Assembly (NCBI RefSeq): GCF_031454135.1
Contig: NZ_JAVDQF010000001.1
Span: forward strand, 1,984,001 to 2,048,000
Reading direction: 5' to 3'
DNA: 64,000 nt
Source of the DNA: Arthrobacter russicus
GTDB lineage: Bacteria; Actinomycetota; Actinomycetes; Actinomycetales; Micrococcaceae
Part shown: positions 36,238 to 45,132 of the stretch, in pieces
Numbering within the stretch: position 1 is the first letter of the stretch
How the letters are laid out: each line of letters starts with the position of its first letter
Made by a program: the position numbers and the translations under genes
Notes under the pieces: generated by a model
What the model was told of the DNA's origin: nothing
What the model saw: the letters and a program-made list of their open reading frames with translations, nothing else
Databases searched by the model: none

Positions 36238-37362
36238 TCAGATCCCGTTGAGCGCCTCGGCAGTGGCCAGGGCCAGATAGCGCGCCGGCTCGGCCAACGC
36301 GGCATCCGCGCCGCGTGCGACCTCGACCAGCGACGCTGCAGCCACCACGCCCAGCGCCGTCAGTTCCTCGAATCCCACGCTGATCTGCCCCGCCACGAGC
36401 ACCACCGGAACGCCGGCCTGCTGGGCTTTCCGGGCCACCGCCACGGGGGTTTTGCCGGCCAGCGACTGCGCGTCCACGCTGCCTTCTCCGGTCAACAGCA
36501 AATCCGCTGCCGCGAGTTTGGCGTCCAGGCCGACCAACTCGCCGACCAGTTGCGCGCCGGGTTCGATCCGCACCGAACCGATCTGCCGGCCGGCGAAGGC
36601 CAAGAACGACGCCGGGAAGCCGCCGGCCGCACCGGCGCCGGCGACATTCACATCGGCGCCGGCTTCTTGCCGCAGCAATGAAGCGAGATTGCGCAGGCCG
36701 ACGTCCAAGAGTTCCACGCCGGCCCCGTCGGCACCCTTCTGCGACGCGAAAACGTGTGCTGCGCCGTCCGGACCGCTCAACGGATTGTCCACGTCCACCG
36801 CGAGCCGGATCTGCACCGACGCCAAGCGCGGATCCAATCCGCTGGCATCGATCGCCACGGCATCGGCCAACGGCCCGCCGCCCAACGGCAGCAACGTGCC
36901 GTGCCGGTCCAAAAGCTGCAGGCCCAATGCGCGCAGGGCCCCGGTACCGCCGTCGGTCATCGCGCTGCCGCCAAGCCCGAGCACGATCTCGGTGGCACCG
37001 CCGTCGAGCGCCGCGGCAATCAATTGACCGCAACCGTAGCTGTGCGCACGCAAGGCGTTTTCCGGATTCTGCTCAGCCAGCAGGAAGCCGCTCGCCTGAG
37101 CGGTTTCGATCACCGCGGTAGTCCCGTTGAGCGCCCACACCGCTCCGGTCGGTTTCAGGATCGGGCCCACCACCGCGGTCAACCGTTCCTCGAACCCGGC
37201 CTCGACTGCGGCCGCCACGGTGCCCTCGCCGCCGTCGGCCATCGGAAGCAATTGGACTTGGGCGTCCGGATACACCCGGAGCACGCCTTCGGCCATCGCC
37301 TGCGCGGCTTCGAGCGCGCTGAGGGTTCCTTTGAATTTGTCCGGGGCTATCAACACCTGCAT
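36238..37362 (-). CDS. Glycerate kinase
   Basis: This enzyme phosphorylates D-glycerate, linking glycerate or glyoxylate catabolism to glycolysis. Its 374 residues are normal for the type 1 family. It opens with VLIAPDKFKGTLSALEAA (about 3-20) and has PMADGGEGTV near 41-50 and LGLGGSAMTDGGTGAL near 127-142, all typical. The closing gap to gdpD is 42 bp on the same strand, so cotranscription is possible. Confidence 0.95.
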   Translation of the reverse strand: MQVLIAPDKFKGTLSALEAAQAMAEGVLRVYPDAQVQLLPMADGGEGTVAAAVEAGFEERLTAVVGPILKPTGAVWALNGTTAVIETAQASGFLLAEQNPENALRAHSYGCGQLIAAALDGGATEIVLGLGGSAMTDGGTGALRALGLQLLDRHGTLLPLGGGPLADAVAIDASGLDPRLASVQIRLAVDVDNPLSGPDGAAHVFASQKGADGAGVELLDVGLRNLASLLRQEAGADVNVAGAGAAGGFPASFLAFAGRQIGSVRIEPGAQLVGELVGLDAKLAAADLLLTGEGSVDAQSLAGKTPVAVARKAQQAGVPVVLVAGQISVGFEELTALGVVAAASLVEVARGADAALAEPARYLALATAEALNGI

Positions 37363-37404
37363 CCCCCCATCCTGCCACCCGGGCCAGGGCGCAGTGCCAC
37401 AGAC

Positions 37405-38190
37405 TCAGTGCCAGTAGCCGCGTTCGTGCATCACCTCGGCGAGCAGATCGGCCCGGTCGGTCATCACGCCGTCCACCCCGAGATCGAACAGCCGATGCAT
37501 CTCCGGCTTGTCGTTGATCGTCCAAACGTGCAGTTTCAGGCCGAGCAGATGCGCTCGGTGCACCGATTTCCGGGTCACCACGGGCAGGATTCCGGCGCGC
37601 ACCGGCACCTGCAGGCAATCGACGTCGTGCAGCAGGCGCTTGAGCCAGCGACGCGGCGTCCAGGCGGAAAACAGCACGAAGGCCGCGATCGACCACATGC
37701 CGCCGGAGGATGCGGTGCGCTTGCGCAACCGGGAAAGCACCGAACGGCGGCGGGCATCGGAAAACGACGCCACGCAGATCCGATCATGCAGCGAAAAACG
37801 CTCGATGATTTCCACCAACGGAGCGACCCCGGCGGAATCTTTGACGTCGAAGTTGATCTTGGTCTCCGGGAACTCGGCGACGAGCTGTTCGAAACTGGGA
37901 ATCGGTTCCGCGCCGCCGATCCGCAATCGGGAGAGCTCGGCTAAAGTGTGTTCGGAAATCTTGCCGCTGCCATCGGTGGCCCGGTCCAGGGTCTCATCGT
38001 GGAAGACCATCAGCACCCCGTCCGAGCTGGTGCGCAAATCGGTTTCCAGGTAGTCGAAGCCGAGTTCGACGGCGGCCCGAAAGGCCTGCAACGAGTTCTC
38101 CACTGCACTGCCGGGCGGCGAGAAGCCGCGGTGCGCAAACGCCAGGGGCACTGCGGAATCCAAATAGGGCAACGGCTCTGCTGGGCTCAC
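37405..38190 (-). CDS. Glycerophosphodiester phosphodiesterase
   Basis: This enzyme hydrolyses deacylated phospholipids to glycerol 3-phosphate and an alcohol. It has 261 residues and no signal peptide, so it is probably cytosolic. The GDPD catalytic set is visible: His20 in AHRG, Glu49 and Asp51 in LETDL, and His64 in FHDETLDR. The upstream gap (38191-38308) carries an unusual repeat element. Confidence 0.93.
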   Translation of the reverse strand: MSPAEPLPYLDSAVPLAFAHRGFSPPGSAVENSLQAFRAAVELGFDYLETDLRTSSDGVLMVFHDETLDRATDGSGKISEHTLAELSRLRIGGAEPIPSFEQLVAEFPETKINFDVKDSAGVAPLVEIIERFSLHDRICVASFSDARRRSVLSRLRKRTASSGGMWSIAAFVLFSAWTPRRWLKRLLHDVDCLQVPVRAGILPVVTRKSVHRAHLLGLKLHVWTINDKPEMHRLFDLGVDGVMTDRADLLAEVMHERGYWH

Positions 38191-38254
38191 GCGGCTAGCG
38201 TATCAAGGCCGTCGAATTGCCGCGCTTCCGAAGCAACGCGCCTCGGTTATTGGA

Positions 38255-38309
38255 CGACGCCGGGGATATTTCGGCGGCATCAGCCAAAATCGGCGGCGTC
38301 GAATATCCC
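38255..38309. repeat. Inverted-repeat element with crossing arms
   Basis: CGACGCCG (38255-38262) is complementary to 38294-38301, and GGGATATT (38263-38270) is complementary to 38302-38309. The two pairings cross instead of nesting. The segment 38284-38298 is identical to 15 bases of the inverted repeat at 10515-10529. It lies between the HAD gene end and the GDPD gene start. Confidence 0.5.
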
Positions 38310-39112
38310 TACTGCCCGACCAGCAACCGCTCGATGACCTGGGCCACCCCGTCCTCGTCGATTCCGGGCGCGACCAGATCGGTGACCGCGAGCGCTGCTT
38401 CATGGCCGCTGGCCATCGCATAGCCCCGACCGGCCCAGGCCAACATTTCGACGTCGTTCGGCATGTCCCCGAAAGCGACCACGCCGGCAGCTCCGATGCC
38501 TCTGGCGGCCGCGAACTCGCTCAGCGTGGCGGCCTTGTTCACGCCGACCTTGGACATTTCCAGCAGCGCGATGTCCGGCGCCGAATGCGTCGCGTCCACC
38601 CACTGCGCGGCGGCTGGCCGTACCCGGGCCAGGAACTCGTCCGAGCTGCCTTCGGACGTCTTCGCCAGCAGCTTCAAAACCCCGCGTTCCTGCTGCAGCG
38701 ATTCGGACAGGAATTTCGGCTCGATCGCTTTGAGCGCCTCCGGCGCGGTCTCGGTCAGGAACCCCGGCTCGATGAAAAGCCCCTCGATGGTCTCGGCGGC
38801 GAAGGCGGCCGAAGGCACCACCGCCTTGATCGCCGCACGGGCGGCGAGCACGTCCGCGATGGACAGGCACTTGGTGCTGAGCACTTCTTCCCGGGCCAGG
38901 TCGTAGACCAGGGCGCCATTGGAACAGATCACGGTGCCGATGTGCCCGACTTGGTCGCGCAACGGATCCAGCCAACGCGGCGGGCGGCCGGTGACGAATA
39001 CGACCTCGATGCCCGCGGTGAGCGCGGATTGGAACGCGGCCACGGTGCGCTGGCTGATTTTCCCGTTGTGGCCGAGGATGGTTCCGTCGATGTCGCTCGC
39101 GATCAATTGCAT
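38309..39112 (-). CDS. HAD superfamily IIB (Cof-type) phosphatase
   Basis: The protein has 267 residues. Motif I is SDIDGTILGHNG at about 5-16, and the FVTGRPPRWL block lies near 40-49. The late motif GDMPNDVEMLAWAG carries the metal-binding aspartates. It is a second Cof-type phosphatase, distinct from the one at 16881-17726, and probably acts on sugar phosphates or FMN-like substrates. The substrate is not determinable. Confidence 0.87.
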   Translation of the reverse strand: MQLIASDIDGTILGHNGKISQRTVAAFQSALTAGIEVVFVTGRPPRWLDPLRDQVGHIGTVICSNGALVYDLAREEVLSTKCLSIADVLAARAAIKAVVPSAAFAAETIEGLFIEPGFLTETAPEALKAIEPKFLSESLQQERGVLKLLAKTSEGSSDEFLARVRPAAAQWVDATHSAPDIALLEMSKVGVNKAATLSEFAAARGIGAAGVVAFGDMPNDVEMLAWAGRGYAMASGHEAALAVTDLVAPGIDEDGVAQVIERLLVGQ

Positions 39113-39198
39113 GACTTCAGGTTATCGGTGCCCGGGGACTTTCAGCGCCGCCCTCGACCGGGCCGGTGGTCGCGGAGTTTCATCCGGGCCCTTCGCGG

Positions 39199-39729
39199 CT
39201 ATTGCGAGTAAGTGCCCGTGATCCGGGCCCGGGCGATCCCGTGGCCGAAGATGTTGAAGCCCAAGTAGGCGCAGGACCCTTCGGCTGGAACCTCGAGGGT
39301 CTCCACGTCCAAGGCGTGCACCACCAACATGTACCGGTGCGGGCCGTGCCCGGCGGGCGGTGCGGCACCCACATAACCGGGCATCCCGGCGTCGTTCTTC
39401 AAGGTCACCGCAGCTTCCGGCAGCGCGGCCGACGACGGCGAGCCGGCGCCGGCCGGCAGCGAGGTCACCGAGGCCGGGAGGTTGAAGACCGCCCAATGCC
39501 AGAATCCGCTCGCGGTCGGCGCATCCGGATCGAACACGGTGACCGCGAAGCTCTTCGTCGCAGCCGGGAAACCCGACCAGCTCAGCTGCGGCGATTCATC
39601 GGAGCCACCGGCGGCCATCACCCCGGAAACCTGGGCCTGCGGCAATCGCCCGCCGTCCTGGAACGACTCGCTGCTCAGTTCGAAGCCGGGCAATCCGGGC
39701 AAGTCCGCGTACGGGTCATAACTGGTCAT
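39199..39729 (-). CDS. YbhB/YbcL family PEBP-like protein
   Basis: The protein has 176 residues and no signal peptide. The phosphatidylethanolamine-binding fold is shown by [10 protein letters not shown] (47-56), the anion-site block FDPDAPT (66-72), HWAVFNLP (78-85) and [14 protein letters not shown] (128-141). Family function in bacteria is poorly defined. The start is 3 bp after the sugar kinase stop, so the two genes are probably cotranscribed. Confidence 0.9.
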   Translation of the reverse strand: MTSYDPYADLPGLPGFELSSESFQDGGRLPQAQVSGVMAAGGSDESPQLSWSGFPAATKSFAVTVFDPDAPTASGFWHWAVFNLPASVTSLPAGAGSPSSAALPEAAVTLKNDAGMPGYVGAAPPAGHGPHRYMLVVHALDVETLEVPAEGSCAYLGFNIFGHGIARARITGTYSQ

Positions 39730-39732
39730 GAT

Positions 39733-40671
39733 TCACCTTCCATCGTTGCTGAGTTCGGCCTTGCTCGGCGGGTTCGCACCCGCTCGGGAGACGGTGATCG
39801 CCGCAGCCCGGGCGGAGTATTCCAAGATCTCGCCGAGCAGTTCCACGGAGAGCCTCCGCAATTGGTCCCGGCGTTGGCCGCCGTCGAGTTCCCGGTCCAC
39901 CAGGGCGGACAGCAAGGCGGCCATGAATGAGTCCCCAGCGCCCACGGTGTCGGCAACCCGGACTTCGGGCGCGGCGACTGCGGTCTCGCCGGCGGCAACC
40001 GCAGCCCAGGGACCGGCCCCGCCCCGGGTCACCACCACCAGGGAAGGCCCGTTGGACCAGGAACCGCTGGCCGATCCGAGCCAGGCCCGCGCCGCGTCCA
40101 GGGGATCCAGCTCCGGGTACAACCAGGCCAGGTCTTCGTCGGAAGCCTTGACCACGTCGGCGAGCCGGACGAAAGCTTCGGCCTGCGTCCGAGCATGCGC
40201 CAGGTCCGTGATGATGCTCGGCCGGCAATTCGGGTCATAGGAAATCGTGGCGTGCCCGCGGGCCGCCAATACCGCGCGGTGTACGGCATCCGCACCGGGT
40301 TCGAGCATCGCGGCGATCGAACCGGTGTGCAGCAGGGTGCTGCCTTGAAGCTGCTCCGCCGGGATCTCCGGAAGCTGCCAGGTCAGCTCGAACTCATAGC
40401 TGGCGGCCCCGGTTCCATCGATCCGGGCTCGGGCGACGCTGGTGGGCCATTGGTCGGCACCCAGCGGAAGCAGCACCGAATTCCCGTGCAGATGCGCCGC
40501 GACCAGCGAGCCGTATTCGTCCCGGCCGTAGCGGCCCAGGAACTGTACCGGATGACCCAATCGGGCCAAGCCGACCGCCACGTTCATCGGGCTGCCGCCC
40601 ACATGCGGTTCCGGTTCCGCACCGGGGCGCAGCACCTCGTCGATCAACGCTTCACCGATGACTGTCAGCAT
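39733..40671 (-). CDS. PfkB family carbohydrate kinase (fructokinase-like)
   Basis: The protein has 312 residues. The ribokinase-fold N-terminal GGSPMNVAVGLARLG (about 25-39) and the C-terminal catalytic DTVGAGDSFMAALL (about 249-262, with the GAGD anion hole) are intact. The FLGRYGRDEYG motif near 45-55 is typical of fructokinase-like members. The sugar is not certain. It directly precedes the PEBP-like gene. Confidence 0.9.
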   Translation of the reverse strand: MLTVIGEALIDEVLRPGAEPEPHVGGSPMNVAVGLARLGHPVQFLGRYGRDEYGSLVAAHLHGNSVLLPLGADQWPTSVARARIDGTGAASYEFELTWQLPEIPAEQLQGSTLLHTGSIAAMLEPGADAVHRAVLAARGHATISYDPNCRPSIITDLAHARTQAEAFVRLADVVKASDEDLAWLYPELDPLDAARAWLGSASGSWSNGPSLVVVTRGGAGPWAAVAAGETAVAAPEVRVADTVGAGDSFMAALLSALVDRELDGGQRRDQLRRLSVELLGEILEYSARAAAITVSRAGANPPSKAELSNDGR

Positions 40672-40801
40672 GCTGCAACTCTATCTTTTGCGCCGACCGG
40701 GGTGCACGGTTGATCGCCGAATCGGCAGAAAACACCCACCGCTGACAGCCGACAGCTCGCCGGAACCCCGGACGGGCGCGTCGAACCCGGCCGGGCGATG
40801 C

Positions 40802-42022
40802 TCAATCGGACGGTTCCGCCGGGCGGCCCTGCGCGGCATCCGGTTGCCGAGTGCTCCGGGCATCGGCCAGTTCAGTCCCGCTGAGCGCGTAGGACAAGCC
40901 CCGGTTGCCCCGGCTGAACGGCACCAAGACCAAGGAAAGCCCGAGCACCAGGACGATCAGTAGCTGGAGCGGCCCGATCCACGGCGAATCCGCGAAGAGC
41001 GCGGTCAGCACCGCGCCGGCGGTCAGCAGACCCCCACCCAGGCTCGCCCTCCACAGCCTGCGCAGCAGCGGAGCACGCGGTCCGGCAGGGCCGAGCCAGA
41101 CGATCCGCTGGCCCAGCGAGGCCCCGGAACCGAAGCAAGCGGGCAGGTAGAACACCAGCAGCCCGGCCAGGATGAAGCCTTCCGCGGCCACCGGGGAGCC
41201 CGGCCCGCCCGGTTGCAGCAGGCCGGTGATGATCGACGAGTCCAGCCGTCCGGGCGCCGCGAAGCCGGCCAACCAGATCGACAGCGCAGTCGCAGCGATG
41301 ATCAAATAAGCCAGCACCAGGAACAATGCCCCGTCCAGGACCATCCCGAACCAGCGGCGACGGCTGGTCACCGGACGCGGCAGGTTCCGGCCGGCCGCGA
41401 GGCCGTCCCGGCTGGGCATCCACCACAGCAGCAACGGGGCGAGCAGGGCGCCGAGCAACGCACCGAGCGTGTTCATCAGCAGATCATCGACGTCGGCCAA
41501 CCGGTAAGCGCACTCGTACACACCCCAGATCCCGGTGTACTGGGTCGCTTCGATGGTCAACGAGACCAGGAAACCGCTGGCGACGGCGACCAGGAACCCG
41601 CGGGAGAAGTAGCGCCGCATGATGATCCCCCACGGGACGAAAAGCAGCACGTTGAAAACGACCTGGAGCGCGTAGAAGTTGCTCAGGATGCCCCATGGCG
41701 GCCCGCCGGAGAGCTCGCGCCCGACTACCTCGAGAAAATGGAACGGAACCAGCTGCGGAGTTTTGTCCGGGAGCCGACTGCACCACCCCGGAGAAGTTTG
41801 CGGCAACGGCAGCATCGTGTAGGAGACCAAAGCCGCCCCGTAAACGCCCACTGCGGCGGCGCCGACTACCCGGGCCGGGCTGGGCCGGCCGAACCTGCGG
41901 TATTGCCAGACCAGGATCGGGATGAAGCAGAGCACGAAGGCCAGCCCGCCGATCAGCAAGGCCACGCCACCCGACCAGATCCAAAAGCCCACCGTGCATC
42001 CCCCGTCTGCTGCGGCCGTCAT
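40802..42022 (-). CDS. VanZ-RDD membrane protein
   Basis: The protein has 406 residues from the ATG at 42022; a GTG nine codons upstream is an alternative. The N-terminal half (about 10-190) has VanZ-like membrane segments with LPDKTPQLVPFHFLE and LGALLGALLAPLLLW. The C-terminal half (about 215-360) is an RDD-type membrane domain. VanZ proteins can affect glycopeptide sensitivity, but this is not implied for every member. The function is unknown. Confidence 0.82.
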   Translation of the reverse strand: MTAAADGGCTVGFWIWSGGVALLIGGLAFVLCFIPILVWQYRRFGRPSPARVVGAAAVGVYGAALVSYTMLPLPQTSPGWCSRLPDKTPQLVPFHFLEVVGRELSGGPPWGILSNFYALQVVFNVLLFVPWGIIMRRYFSRGFLVAVASGFLVSLTIEATQYTGIWGVYECAYRLADVDDLLMNTLGALLGALLAPLLLWWMPSRDGLAAGRNLPRPVTSRRRWFGMVLDGALFLVLAYLIIAATALSIWLAGFAAPGRLDSSIITGLLQPGGPGSPVAAEGFILAGLLVFYLPACFGSGASLGQRIVWLGPAGPRAPLLRRLWRASLGGGLLTAGAVLTALFADSPWIGPLQLLIVLVLGLSLVLVPFSRGNRGLSYALSGTELADARSTRQPDAAQGRPAEPSD

Positions 42023-42165
42023 GTCCGCACGGTTCCTGATGCTAGTCACTGCGGGCGGCGCGGCCCAAACTCCTGCGGAAGATCCGCCCCGCGGAGGACC
42101 CGTTGGCGGACCGGTTCAACCCATGGGCCGATGTTCCCGGCCGGCCGGCGTGCCATAGTGCTGGG

Positions 42166-42660
42166 ATGAGTGTCTTTCCCGTGCCCGGAAGCCCAGTTCC
42201 GGAGCGGCAGCCGGCGAATCGCTGGTTGTCCACCACGATCATCGGCGCGGTGCTGGCCACCGGTGCGGTGTCCATCGTGGCCGGCGCGGTGTTCCTGAGC
42301 AAGCAGACCGCCAATACCTGGGCGATAACGTATGAAGTCACGGTCACCGGCCCCACGGATGATCGGCTCAGCTCGATCAGTTATGCCGCCGCACCCGCCC
42401 GCGGCGAAGACTCCGCCGACGTCAGCGAGGCCGAAGTCCGGACCGATCCCGCGGCCGGCCCCGGGGTTCCGGCGAGCTGGACCACGGAGGTCCAGATCAC
42501 CGCGCAGAAGCGCGCCGGAATCACCGCGACTGCGCAGCCGGGCAGCACCGCCAGCTGCCGGATCCTCTTGGACGCGTCGCGGGAACTGGCCCGGCAGACC
42601 GGGAGCCCGGGCGGCACAGTCAGCTGCTCCGTGGACACGCCGGCGTTTCCCGAGAAATGA
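42166..42660 (+). CDS. MmpS-like membrane-anchored protein
   Basis: The protein has 164 residues. One membrane segment at about 23-45 is followed by an extracytoplasmic domain. The pattern VTYEVT-like TYEVTVTG, then ISYAA, PASWTTEVQI, SCRILLD and VSCSV, resembles the MmpS family of transport accessory proteins in mycobacteria. No MmpL partner is adjacent. The pair of cysteines (SCRI, VSCS) could form a disulfide. The assignment is moderate. Confidence 0.6.
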   Translation: MSVFPVPGSPVPERQPANRWLSTTIIGAVLATGAVSIVAGAVFLSKQTANTWAITYEVTVTGPTDDRLSSISYAAAPARGEDSADVSEAEVRTDPAAGPGVPASWTTEVQITAQKRAGITATAQPGSTASCRILLDASRELARQTGSPGGTVSCSVDTPAFPEK

Positions 42661-42674
42661 ATCCGAAGCCATGA

Positions 42675-43631
42675 TCAGAGCTCAGCGAACCGTTCCGCTG
42701 CTGCCAGAATGAGTTCCGAGGTCTTCGAACTTCCCCGGTGGCCGGCCTCCGGGACCAGATGCAATTCCGCCCCGGGCCAGGCCCGGGCCAGCAACCAGGG
42801 CACGTCCGCCGGGCCGCTGATGTCCAAACGGCCATGGATCAACACTCCCGGGATGCCGGCGAGCCGGGGTGCGCCGTCGAGCAGCTGCTCGTCGCCGAGC
42901 CAAGCCGCATGATGGAAGTAGTGGGTGACCAGGCGGGCGAAGAGCATCCGGAAATCCGGATCTTCGAACCGCTCGTATGGCTCCGCTCCTGGCTCCAGGG
43001 ACAATAAGGCGTCTTCCCAACGGCACCAGTCCCGGGCGGCTTTGCGCTGGATCACCGGATCGCCGCTTTCGTGCAGCAACCGGTAATAGGCCGCGACCAA
43101 GTCGCCGTCGCGTTCTGCCTCCGGAACCCCGGCCCGGAAAGCGTGCCATTCCTCCGGCAGAAACCGGCCGGCCTCGTGCGCCAGCCAATGCACGTCGGAA
43201 CGCCGGGTCATGGTGACCGAGACCAGGATCATCGCCCGCACCCGTTCCGGGTAGCCCTGGGCGTAGGCGAGAGCCAAGGTGACGCCCCAGGAGCCGCCCC
43301 ACAGCACCCATTGGTCCACGCCGAGCAACTCACGCAATTGCTCCAGGTCCGCGATCAGCTTCTCGGTGGTGTTGTTGCCCAGGTCGAGGGACGGATCGCT
43401 GGCCAGCGGCCGGCTGCGGCCGCAGTTGCGCTGGTCCAACTGCACGATCCGGTATTTCTCCGGATCCCAGTTCCGCCGGCCGCCGGGGGTGCTTCCGGAA
43501 CCGGGGCCGCCATGCAGCACCAGAACGGGCCTGCCCTCCGGGTTGCCGCTGACTTCCCAATAGATCCGGTTCCCGTCGCCGGTGTCCATCATGCCGGCGT
43601 CGTACGGTTCGATGTCCGGGTAACGTTCCAT
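42675..43631 (-). CDS. pip: Proline iminopeptidase (alpha/beta hydrolase)
   Basis: This enzyme removes N-terminal proline from peptides in the cytosol. It has 318 residues. The oxyanion block LHGGPGSG is at 39-46, and the nucleophile elbow GGSWG has Ser114. The late aspartate and histidine (GRLD, PEAGH) are present. The gene is divergent from a MarR regulator across a 42-bp gap holding a clear palindrome, so MarR control is likely. Confidence 0.94.
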   Translation of the reverse strand: MERYPDIEPYDAGMMDTGDGNRIYWEVSGNPEGRPVLVLHGGPGSGSTPGGRRNWDPEKYRIVQLDQRNCGRSRPLASDPSLDLGNNTTEKLIADLEQLRELLGVDQWVLWGGSWGVTLALAYAQGYPERVRAMILVSVTMTRRSDVHWLAHEAGRFLPEEWHAFRAGVPEAERDGDLVAAYYRLLHESGDPVIQRKAARDWCRWEDALLSLEPGAEPYERFEDPDFRMLFARLVTHYFHHAAWLGDEQLLDGAPRLAGIPGVLIHGRLDISGPADVPWLLARAWPGAELHLVPEAGHRGSSKTSELILAAAERFAEL

Positions 43632-43644
43632 GGGCTCTCCTGAT

Positions 43645-43668
43645 AACTGTAACAGTGCTGTTATAGTT
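43645..43668. promoter_or_regulatory. 24-bp imperfect palindrome, probable MarR operator
   Basis: The site begins AACTGTAACAG and ends CTGTTATAGTT, with 10 of 12 symmetrical pairs matching. It fills most of the 42-bp gap between the divergent pip and marR genes, so a bound dimer could repress both. Confidence 0.68.
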
Positions 43669-43673
43669 TAGGC

Positions 43674-44147
43674 ATGGAGTCCGCAGATCTCATAGGCACT
43701 CGGCTCAAACAAGTCCAAGACCTGCTCGACGGCGGGCTGGCGGAGCTGTATTCAGACCTGGGCCTGCCGGGCTTCCGGCCACGCTACACCCCGGTGCTGA
43801 AAGTATTGGAGGCCCGGGACGGCCAGCCGATCCGGGATTTGGCAACGGCCGTCGGGGTGAGCCATTCGGCGATGAGCCAGACCGTCGCCCAGCTGTTGCG
43901 CGACGGCCTGGTCCGCAGCGAGAAAGGCACCGATGCCCGGTCCCGGATCGTGCGGCTGACTCCGGCCGCCTGGGAAATCATGCCGGTTCTGGAACGGGAA
44001 TGGCGGATGACCTCGATTCTGGCTCGGGAACTCGAGGCGGAGATGAGCGTGCCGTTGAGCCGGGTGCTGGACGAAGTTCTGGCCTTGCTGGACGCCAAGC
44101 CCTACCGCGAGCGGGCAGCAGCAGCGCTGGCTCGAATCGAATCATAA
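43674..44147 (+). CDS. MarR family transcriptional regulator
   Basis: The protein has 157 residues. The winged helix includes PIRDLATAVGVSHSAMSQTV (about 58-77) and a wing with VRSEKGTDARSRIVRLT (about 85-101). The protein probably binds the palindrome just upstream and regulates itself and the divergent proline iminopeptidase gene. The inducing ligand is unknown. A 23-bp perfect inverted repeat follows the gene. Confidence 0.92.
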   Translation: MESADLIGTRLKQVQDLLDGGLAELYSDLGLPGFRPRYTPVLKVLEARDGQPIRDLATAVGVSHSAMSQTVAQLLRDGLVRSEKGTDARSRIVRLTPAAWEIMPVLEREWRMTSILARELEAEMSVPLSRVLDEVLALLDAKPYRERAAAALARIES

Positions 44148-44153
44148 GGCGGC

Positions 44154-44212
44154 ACTTGGGCGCAGTTGAGCAGGGTCAGCAGACGAAACACCCTGCTCAA
44201 CTGCGCCCAAGT
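44154..44212. terminator. Perfect 23-bp inverted repeat between convergent genes
   Basis: Arms at 44154-44176 and 44190-44212 are exact complements around a 13-base loop; the left arm begins ACTTGGGCGCAGTTGAG. It lies between marR and the Tat lipoprotein gene. The 14-mer TCAACTGCGCCCAA in its right arm recurs at 17841-17854. Confidence 0.72.
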
Positions 44213-44239
44213 CAGTCGGAAAGCGGCACGACCGAATGA

Positions 44240-45076
44240 TTAGCGAAGCGCTGCCAGAGTCAGCTCGCGGCACTTCGCCCAGGCGGGCGTCGTAACATCG
44301 ATCAGCGCGAAGTGGTCCCCGGGCACTGCGATGAGTTCGGCAGGATCGCCGGCCGCCTGCGCTGCCGCCGCGTAATCCATGGACAATTGCGGCGGCACGG
44401 TGTCATCGGCTTCCCCATAGACCGCGTACACCGGCAGCCCCAGCGGCAGCTGCTGCATCGGGTCGGCCAGCCGGTAGCGTTCGTCATCGGGCGAGCCGCC
44501 CAGCAGGTTGCGCACCGCGCCGTCGCTCAAGTTCAATTCCCTGGCGGCTTTCAGGTCCAGCAGGCCGGATTGGCTCACCACGGCGGTTACCGGCACTTTC
44601 GGCGCGGCGCCCGGGGCCCGCCCCGGCAGCTTCCCGCGTCCAGCCGCCCAAACCGCCAGGTGGCCGCCCGCCGAATGGCCCACGAGCACCACTCGCGAGG
44701 TGTCCACGCCGAGCTCGCCCAGTTTGTCGATTCCGGCCGAAACGTCGTCGAAAGTCTGCGGCCAGCCGCCGCCGTTCCCGGCCCTGCGGTATTCCAGGTT
44801 CCACACCGTGACGCCGTGCGCCGCCAGATCAGCGGCCAGGGGACGGCCCAATTCAGCACCGTACCGGGCCCGCCAGTACCCCCCGTGGATCACCACCGCG
44901 ACGCCGGCGCGCTGCCCGGCCCCCTCGGGCGACGACAACTCGCCGTATTGGCTGGCATCCTCGCCATAACTGATTTTCCACATTCCGGACTCCTTTGCCG
45001 AGGGGCTTCCCGCGGCGCAGCCGCCGGCCGCGAGCAGCCCGGCCGAAGCCAGGAAGATCCGCCGGGATACCGTCAT
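44240..45076 (-). CDS. Tat-type lipoprotein alpha/beta hydrolase
   Basis: The protein has 278 residues. The N-terminus carries a twin-arginine signal (SRRIFLASAG) ending in a lipobox at Cys20 (AAGGC), so it should be exported folded and anchored outside the membrane. The hydrolase domain has VIHGGYWR (62-69) and the nucleophile GHSAGG with Ser135. A late DH motif (GDHFALID) supplies the histidine. It resembles arylformamidase/esterase-like enzymes; the substrate is unknown. Confidence 0.84.
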   Translation of the reverse strand: MTVSRRIFLASAGLLAAGGCAAGSPSAKESGMWKISYGEDASQYGELSSPEGAGQRAGVAVVIHGGYWRARYGAELGRPLAADLAAHGVTVWNLEYRRAGNGGGWPQTFDDVSAGIDKLGELGVDTSRVVLVGHSAGGHLAVWAAGRGKLPGRAPGAAPKVPVTAVVSQSGLLDLKAARELNLSDGAVRNLLGGSPDDERYRLADPMQQLPLGLPVYAVYGEADDTVPPQLSMDYAAAAQAAGDPAELIAVPGDHFALIDVTTPAWAKCRELTLAALR

Positions 45077-45132
45077 CGTGAAGCCCTCACGGCACTGATC
45101 CTAATCGCCGGGCCCGGTGTTAGGCTCCGAAG

